Assembly: GCF_029168945.1 (NCBI RefSeq)
Contig: NC_083610.1
Coordinates: 71,167,580-71,231,579, forward strand
Direction of reading: 5' to 3'
DNA: 64,000 bases
DNA from: Cannabis sativa
Lineage: Eukaryota > Streptophyta > Magnoliopsida > Rosales > Cannabaceae
The position numbers and the translations under genes were made by a program. This document shows, piece after piece, positions 58,301-64,000 of the stretch (within the stretch, counting starts at the first letter, position 1; each line of letters begins with the position of its first letter). The notes beneath the pieces were generated by a model. That model did no database searches. It was not told the origin of the DNA and saw only the letters and a list, made by a program, of their open reading frames with translations.

Positions 58301-59619
58301 GGTGGAGAGAGATATGATAAAATTAAGAGAGCATTAATTATATTTTAGTGAAAAGAAAAGAAAAGGTGATGTGGAGAAGAAAAGAAAGTTGGAGTTGGAG
58401 AGGGTTCTCTTTCACCATCTCTGTCTTTCCTTTCCTTTTCACAACTTTATTTCAATTTTGCATTGTTAATGGGAATATTGAAGATTGAAAGACAGGCATT
58501 TAGGACCACAGAATAATAAGTCATCTATTTTCGGGAAAACTTCTCATATTAACATTTATCACTGTTTAAGGGAATTTTTACCATTTATAGTAATATTCCA
58601 AACACTTCATAATCTAAATTGGATTCGATGTAGAAATCCAATATAACTTTTTTATTTACACAGGTCGGTCCCTCTTCTTTTTCACACAAATTAATTTAGC
58701 CTCAAGTCAAGCAATAGTAAATGAAACAAGAGTACTAGAGCCACACACATCGATCTGCCTGTAAAGAGAAGGACAGATTGTGATATATAAATATATATAC
58801 AAAAAAATATTGATCGAATTTCATGGAACAAAACATGCTTTTTCACTTTGTTTTTTGTTAGATTGGATTCTCCTAATAAACCAAACCAAACCAAGTGTAA
58901 TACCAATCTCAGACAAGTTACCATTAATCCTCAAAACATGCGTGGTCGGCCTGTCTTGCCAAACCTCATTTTCAAATCTTGTTCATCATCAAGATTCTAG
59001 GGTCACAAATTACCAAGGTTTTATTATTTTCAATTCACTACTGAATACTGATCATCATCCTATGCAATAAGATTTGGCAACCCATCATTAGAGTATCTTG
59101 ACACTTGTCCATAGTTGACCTTTTTTATTATTTTAATTAGATTCAATTATTAAGGAAATGTTTTATAGTTGTGGAAAATGTTACGTAATAATATTAGATA
59201 TTATTCTTATAATTAACTCAAGAGAATACTTAAGCTTGCTTGAGTTGTAAGTTTGACTGCCATTCTTTAATTATGTATATTTTATACACATCACATGTAT
59301 TCTCCAACTTCTTTAAATAATTAATTAATATTTTTTTTTTGAAAGTGAAAAGAGTTTTAAGTACTTCTTTAGATGATTACTTAATTAGCTAGGTTTCAAA
59401 TTATTAAAAGTTAATTTGCAATTAGTGGATATATATATCTAAGCATGTGAAAGGAAAAATCGTAGAATTATATATAGAGGGATTATTGGTGTAGTTCTCA
59501 TGACTTTTCATATATATACAAACAGGAGTGGTTATGTGTTTGTTTACATGTAATAATTTGGTATTAATCATGAACTCACTTCTTTTCGTCTTGGCAAGAC
59601 AATATAATACCACCAAGAA
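55350..59619. other. Intergenic region after the small gene
   Basis: The first 250-300 bp are probably its 3' UTR. No other clear gene. At 57047-57144 the + strand reads SEAAELPSENGDQDKLIV and on to a stop, looking like an isolated exon-like fragment. 58300-58450 has purine-rich and pyrimidine-rich runs. The remainder is AT-rich. Confidence 0.45.
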
Positions 59620-59890
59620 CAGGGGCGGACCCACATTGTAGCGAGGGAGGGCAGTCGCCCCCCCTGAAAAAAAAAATCGAGAAAAAAATGTATATGTATT
59701 TTAATTAGTTACAACATATATATGTATTAAAAGATGATATTTATTGACATAATAGTAACCTTGGTGTAATGGTTAAGGTGGTTAGTAAATAGGTTAGAGG
59801 GTAAATGTTCAAACCCCACTAACTACACTTTATATTTTCTTTTTAAATTTATTTACGCCCCCCTCACTTTAAATTCTGGGTCCGCCACTG
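59620..59890. mobile_element. hAT MITE with tRNA-like Pol III boxes, 271 bp
   Basis: The ends are CAGGGGCGGACCCACA and, in reverse, CAGTGGCGGACCCAGA. The target repeat ACCAAGAA (8 bp) is perfect at 59612-59619 and 59891-59898. Its centre has TGGTGTAATGG (59762-59772) and GTTCAAACC (59807-59815), which fit Pol III box A and box B at tRNA-like spacing. No transposase is present. Confidence 0.9.
59762..59815 (+). promoter_or_regulatory. tRNA-like Pol III box A and box B
   Basis: TGGTGTAATGG compares with TRGYNNARNNG, and GTTCAAACC with GWTCRANNC; they start 45 bases apart. Bases between them do not fold into an evident tRNA, so this is promoter-like only. Confidence 0.5.
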
Positions 59891-59898
59891 ACCAAGAA

Positions 59899-61303
59899 TA
59901 CTATAGGTACAACCGCATAGATTGATATTTTTCACACACACAAATAATAACATACCAAGTGCTAAAAAAACTATTACTTTTAGTGACGATTTCATAGTCA
60001 CAATAACAAAAAATTACTTGTGATTAAAACATAATATTTAAATACATATTATCACTAATTTAGTTCTAGTCACAATAAACATTATTACTAAAATTAAATT
60101 TAGTCACAACAAATTATAATTTTTATGACTAATACTTTTAGTCAGAGACCTTTTAATCACAACATAAAAATACTGATTTATAATTAATGACAAATATTGA
60201 ATATTGAATAATAATTATCATCATTTCTCTGAAATTTGAAATTAAGTAAACATAAAAATATTGAATGTCTTCCCAACTTTCTGATGATATGTATATATAC
60301 ATATATACATGTCTGTTGGACATATGTAAGTAATAGGTGATGGTGTCAGAAAGTAATATTGGAAGAGAGAGATCTAAATATGGTACTATTAGATTGAATA
60401 TTTCACGGGTGATCATATTCATCGATTCACCCATTGCCCTTGCTTGGATCTTATTTATTATGTGTATATATATATATATATATATGTACGAAATTAGCTC
60501 TACTCTATCATGAATAATGGCATATAGCTAAGCCACGCATATACATACACATACACACATGTATAAATTAATATGTACACACAACCAATTCGTACATCTT
60601 CAATTTGATTTTTAACTTTTAACTATATGCATATATATAATATAACATGCAGTACATGCACAACGGGGGAAACATGATATTACCAATTAATATAAAGAGG
60701 TAATTAATAATAACTTTCTCTCTCAAAAAAAAAAAAAAAAAGAAAAAACTATCAAAGAGCATTTATGGTGTTGATGTGTATATATTATGTGTAGCATACA
60801 GAAGATGGGCCATATATCTATATATATATAGCTATATATATAGGTACTTGATCAACTTCAATATATGTATTATTTGGGTTTTCATAGCTATAGCTAACTT
60901 ACGTCTACCTTATTAGTTATAATTATATAATTACCTTATGCAAGCTACCTTCCAAATGCTTCTGCAATAATAAATAACTACATATTTAGATGAAAATGAT
61001 CATATATATTTAAAATACTTTATATATATTATGTGTGTTGTATAGGCACAAAATACGAAACCCTAATTAAAAATGTATTGCTATATAAATTACCTAAAAG
61101 GTGTAGTTGGATGTTGTTGTTATCAGTATTCACGTGGCTGTGTAGTACATACATATATGTGTGTGTATGAAGTCATAACTTAATTATTACTCCACACAAT
61201 AACTAATATTGCAGTGAACACATATTAATATTAAATAATAAATACTAGATCTCTCTAGATTACTTACAACTACTACTGAATACTGATCAGATATACATAT
61301 ATT

Positions 61304-61334
<31 letters not shown>

Positions 61335-61689
61335 CTATATAGTAGTTCTCACTAATATATGATTTGCTCTTCCTTGAAAAAAATATGATTTGCTCAAAAT
61401 ATTTAAAACTCCATCAAATTATTAATAAGATCGAGTCATATGATCTTCGCTAATTTTCCGAATACAGCTTATTTTCTTTTATAATATACTCATGTAACAT
61501 ATATAATGTGAAGAGTTTTTATTTTTTTTTATACATATATTATTACGAAAAGTATTATTATAATATAAGTCACACTAAAATTTTGTGAAAAATGGACTAA
61601 TTCAGATTTTGGAATTAAAAATCAAAATAATTATAACGGGTTGGAAGACCAATATTGTATCTTGTGTGTAGTGTAATTTGCCTTAGGAA
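59899..61689. other. AT-rich intergenic region
   Basis: No gene is seen. A decayed CACTA-like subterminal stretch (TTTTAGTGACGATTTC and repeated TAGTCACAA) lies near 59960-60170. TA microsatellites are at about 60465-60485 and 61308-61330. Confidence 0.5.
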
Positions 61690-62209
61690 TCCCACATTTT
61701 GCACTGGCCTCAAATAATTCACGCCTAAAAGTAATATTAGAGGCGACAAAATAGTCGCCTGAAAATAAGGGCGACGAATTTCTATTTTTTTACTTTTAGG
61801 GGCGATATTGTCACCCCTAATACCCATAAAGTTACCCCTAAAATGTGTTGTTAGAATTGTTGCATTTGACTTTTAGGAGCGACAATATCACCCCTAAAAG
61901 TTATTAAATTAAATAAATATATTTTTTATATTACTTGAAATATTAATTTTTAATTTATTAAAAATAATTATAATAACAAATAAAATTAAAAATAATAATT
62001 AATATGAAATACAAATTTATTCATTAATATAGTAGCACAATAACATAATAAAATTAAATAGTTCTTACAAAAATTAGTAACTAAAATAACTTAAAGAAAA
62101 CAAAAAATGATTATAATTAGTTCTTACAAAAAAATAGTAGTCTTTTGGTTCTATAACTGTGATAAAAAGTCATTTGATCTCTCGTTCTTATTGAACTTTG
62201 GATGACTCG

Positions 62210-62331
62210 GTAGCTGGTGCTGTGATGTCTGAGGTGGTTGTAGCGGCTGTGATGTCTGAAGTGATTGTAGCGGTTGTGATGTATGGGATAGCTGTAGCAG
62301 CTAAGATGTATGTGGTAGTTGTAGCGACTGT
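62210..62331. repeat. 27-bp tandem repeat in the CACTA element
   Basis: About 4.5 diverged copies of a 27-bp unit of the form GCTGTGATGTCTGAGGTGGT. It lies in the stretch where the - strand protein becomes Tyr/His/Pro-rich, just before its decayed end. Confidence 0.75.
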
Positions 62332-62399
62332 GATATCGGTGCCCCCATCATCTATTGATATGGGTGGGCTGGTTGAGCCTGCTGTGATGGCGTAGGTTG

Positions 62400-63890
62400 C
62401 TGTGATGATCCACCCATATCAGTCGAACCCGGAAAGAAAGCAGAAGGATGCTACTATGAAATTCCTCCGTAGATGTATGGATGTGTGTACGGTGGTCCAT
62501 ACATGTAAGGGTAAGACGGTGGAGGGTGTGATGGTTGTGGAAAAGGTTGTGGTGGATGCTGAGACTGTGATGTCGAAGATGTATGCATGTCAGGTTGTGC
62601 CACTGAATGTTGAGAATGTGCATGGGAACCTTGACACATGTGAGTCTGAGACGGTTGAGGCACTGGAGTGGAGTACTTACTCTTAAGCATATTAAACATT
62701 GCTAACTTTGCAGGGTCCATATTTTATGGGTCAAGATGTACCCTTCAATTTGCGGCCAATTCCACGAACGTGACCCCGCCACTAACCATACGTCTCTTCG
62801 AAGAAGCTGACGTAATCAGATGATGACCAAGAATCAAAATCTGTCTGAGAACAAGTTGCTCGAGCTTCTTCTAACCGCTCCTATATTAAATCAATAAATT
62901 ATAACAATATGACACTAACATTGGGAAAATATAAAGATTAAGTTACAAAAATTTACATAATCTTGTTTTGCATATTCCTATAATTTATGAAGTAATTAAA
63001 CATTAGAGATTATACAATTTAATATAACTTAACTATAATTATATTTGAACTTACTAATTCATGGTGCCTCTGAGCCAAGGATATTGTTCCTTGGGTTGAA
63101 ACATATGTCATATGTTCTCGGTTTTTCTTATTTTGTTCAGATCGAGTAAGAAAAGCTAGGCTAGTAAAAAATTCACCCTGCCTTTGCCATTGTTCCAGAG
63201 TCATATCAATTGGATGATATTTTAGTGTTTCCTCGTAATCCTCAGGTTTTGAATAAAAACGTTTGAAATGCTTGTGTCGACTAATTTTTTTTTTGTTCTG
63301 TATCTATTAGCACACTCGGTGTCGAAACATCTCAAAAAAATTTCAACATACGGATTCTCGTCAATTTGATAGTAAAATTACATAAAAAAAATATTAAGTA
63401 TATTAACAAATTATTTACCTGAATTCTTCCAAGCACTTGATCCTTGTACTGTTGGGACACTGCATTCCAATCTTTGTAATGGGTAGGACACATAGCAGCA
63501 ATGTAATCGCTCAAAACGCATGCTCTACTCCCGTTATCTTCTGTGAAATTGGACAGTAGACTAATGGCAATGGCTCTTTTGCCTCTCTCCTTCTTTTCTT
63601 CGATTCTTCACGAATTGATGGACCACGACCCTTTCTTCGAGTATCTTATATTTTGAATAAGAAAAAAAAAACTATAACGAACATATAATTTTTTTTATTT
63701 TTTAAAATATTAGTATAAATATAAATGAGTCGTCCTCGCATGCACACTACAACAAAAATTATAATTAGGGGCGAACCTATTATCAGCGGGGACGGTCCGC
63801 CCCTAATAATGGGATTATTACCGGCGCAATCCTAGAAGGATCAGGGGGATCTTCTCCGTTACTATCTCCACCATGCTAAAAAGCTACATC
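62400..63890 (-). pseudogene. Ptta/En/Spm transposase-family gene, decayed, with introns
   Basis: Reading right to left: HGGDSNGEDPPDPSRIAP (about 63820-63880), then KGRGPSIREESKKRR (about 63600-63650), RACVLSDYIAAMCPTHYKDW and a donor-like site at 63418, then DENPYVEIFLRCFDTE, MTLEQWQRQGEFF and KNREHMTYVSTQGTISLAQR (about 63370-63053, ending at a donor-like site), then ERLEEARATCSQTDFDS with a TAG in frame, then GHVRGIG. The order and wording fit Pfam Transposase_24 (Ptta/En/Spm family). Stops and frameshifts show that it is not functional. A proline- and tyrosine-rich tail (62720-62454) follows. Confidence 0.7.
63745..63830 (+). mobile_element. CACTA terminus facing right
   Basis: CACTACAACAAAAATTATAA starts at 63745 and is followed by hairpin-forming ATTAGGGGCG...CGCCCCTAAT. 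It lies between two segments of the - strand transposase frame. It may be a separate small insertion or the true end of a second element. Confidence 0.5.
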
Positions 63891-64000
63891 TGTTGACATA
63901 TTGATACTAAATACAAAAAATTTATTAAAACTATTTATGAATATTGTATTTTTAAAAATATTATAGATGTTATACTTCTAAAAATATTTATTACATAGTC

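Larger units (their letters stand above)
61690..64000 (-). mobile_element. CACTA (Ptta/En/Spm) element, running past the window
   Basis: At the left the subterminal hairpins AGGCGACAAAATAGTCGCCT, AGGGGCGATATTGTCACCCC and similar occur at 61740-61900. The interior carries decayed exons of a Ptta/En/Spm type transposase-family protein on the - strand. A CACTACAACAAAAAT terminus is at 63745. The left terminus is not certain (CACTGGCC at 61700 is one possibility). Confidence 0.6.

Noticed and set aside
59762..59815. tRNA gene
   Set aside because: Box A and B fit, but no cloverleaf could be drawn and the sequence sits inside a hAT MITE.

Overview
This is a window of a plant nuclear genome, almost certainly a dicot. 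It has spliceosomal introns, plant-type Copia, Athila and Tekay LTR retrotransposons, a Cassandra TRIM, Tourist, hAT and Mutator-type MITEs, and a gene whose best match by recognition is Arabidopsis QUASIMODO2. The repeat families would suit a rosid such as Cannabaceae, but the sequence alone does not fix the species. Only two genes look intact, both on the + strand: a QUA2-like pectin methyltransferase in 8 coding exons (34709-38395) and a small two-exon membrane protein of 100 residues (54953-55349). Most of the rest is transposon sequence at different stages of decay.

Left part (1-17310) is a nest of LTR elements. A young Copia element on the - strand (1-9288, left LTR cut by the window) sits in a Tekay-like LTR (9289-9648, + strand). 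That LTR adjoins, and probably interrupts, an older broken Copia element (9649-12473, - strand). To the right, an old Copia-like LTR (12474-13092 continuing at 16803-17310) is split by two solo LTRs standing back to back (13093-14467 and 14473-16797). All three flanks of this pair carry the same 5-bp target repeat, CTTAT.

Middle part (17311-33500) is AT-rich intergenic DNA with a decayed LINE RNase H fragment, a complete Cassandra TRIM with 5S-rRNA-like domains (22652-23588), three Tourist/PIF-Harbinger-type MITEs (21041, 27021, 29799), two Mutator-type MITEs (25242, 30566), and a hAT MITE nested inside one of them (25602). The QUA2-like gene follows, with a TATA box, CT tract and probable 5'-UTR intron.

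Right part (39000-64000) holds a possible CACTA end, an internally deleted hAT element with a transposase C-terminus (41702-42635), and an 8-kb Athila-type deletion derivative (43011-51012) that keeps gag, protease and the integrase C-terminus but no RT, RNase H or integrase core. That element was inserted into a degenerate array of about 155-bp units with palindromic motifs, which also carries a 975-bp foldback element (51929-52903). Then come a broken DUF4283/zinc-knuckle ORF, the small membrane-protein gene, a hAT MITE with tRNA-like Pol III boxes (59620-59890), and a CACTA (Ptta/En/Spm) element with decayed exons that runs to the window end.

No bacterial-type operons, CRISPR arrays, true rRNA genes or canonical tRNA genes were seen. 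The strongest unusual signals are the paired solo LTRs, the protease-to-integrase-tail fusion with its repeated polypurine motif, the foldback with a CT-expanded arm, paired hairpins in the Copia leader, and two MITEs that share a GC-rich hexamer core.
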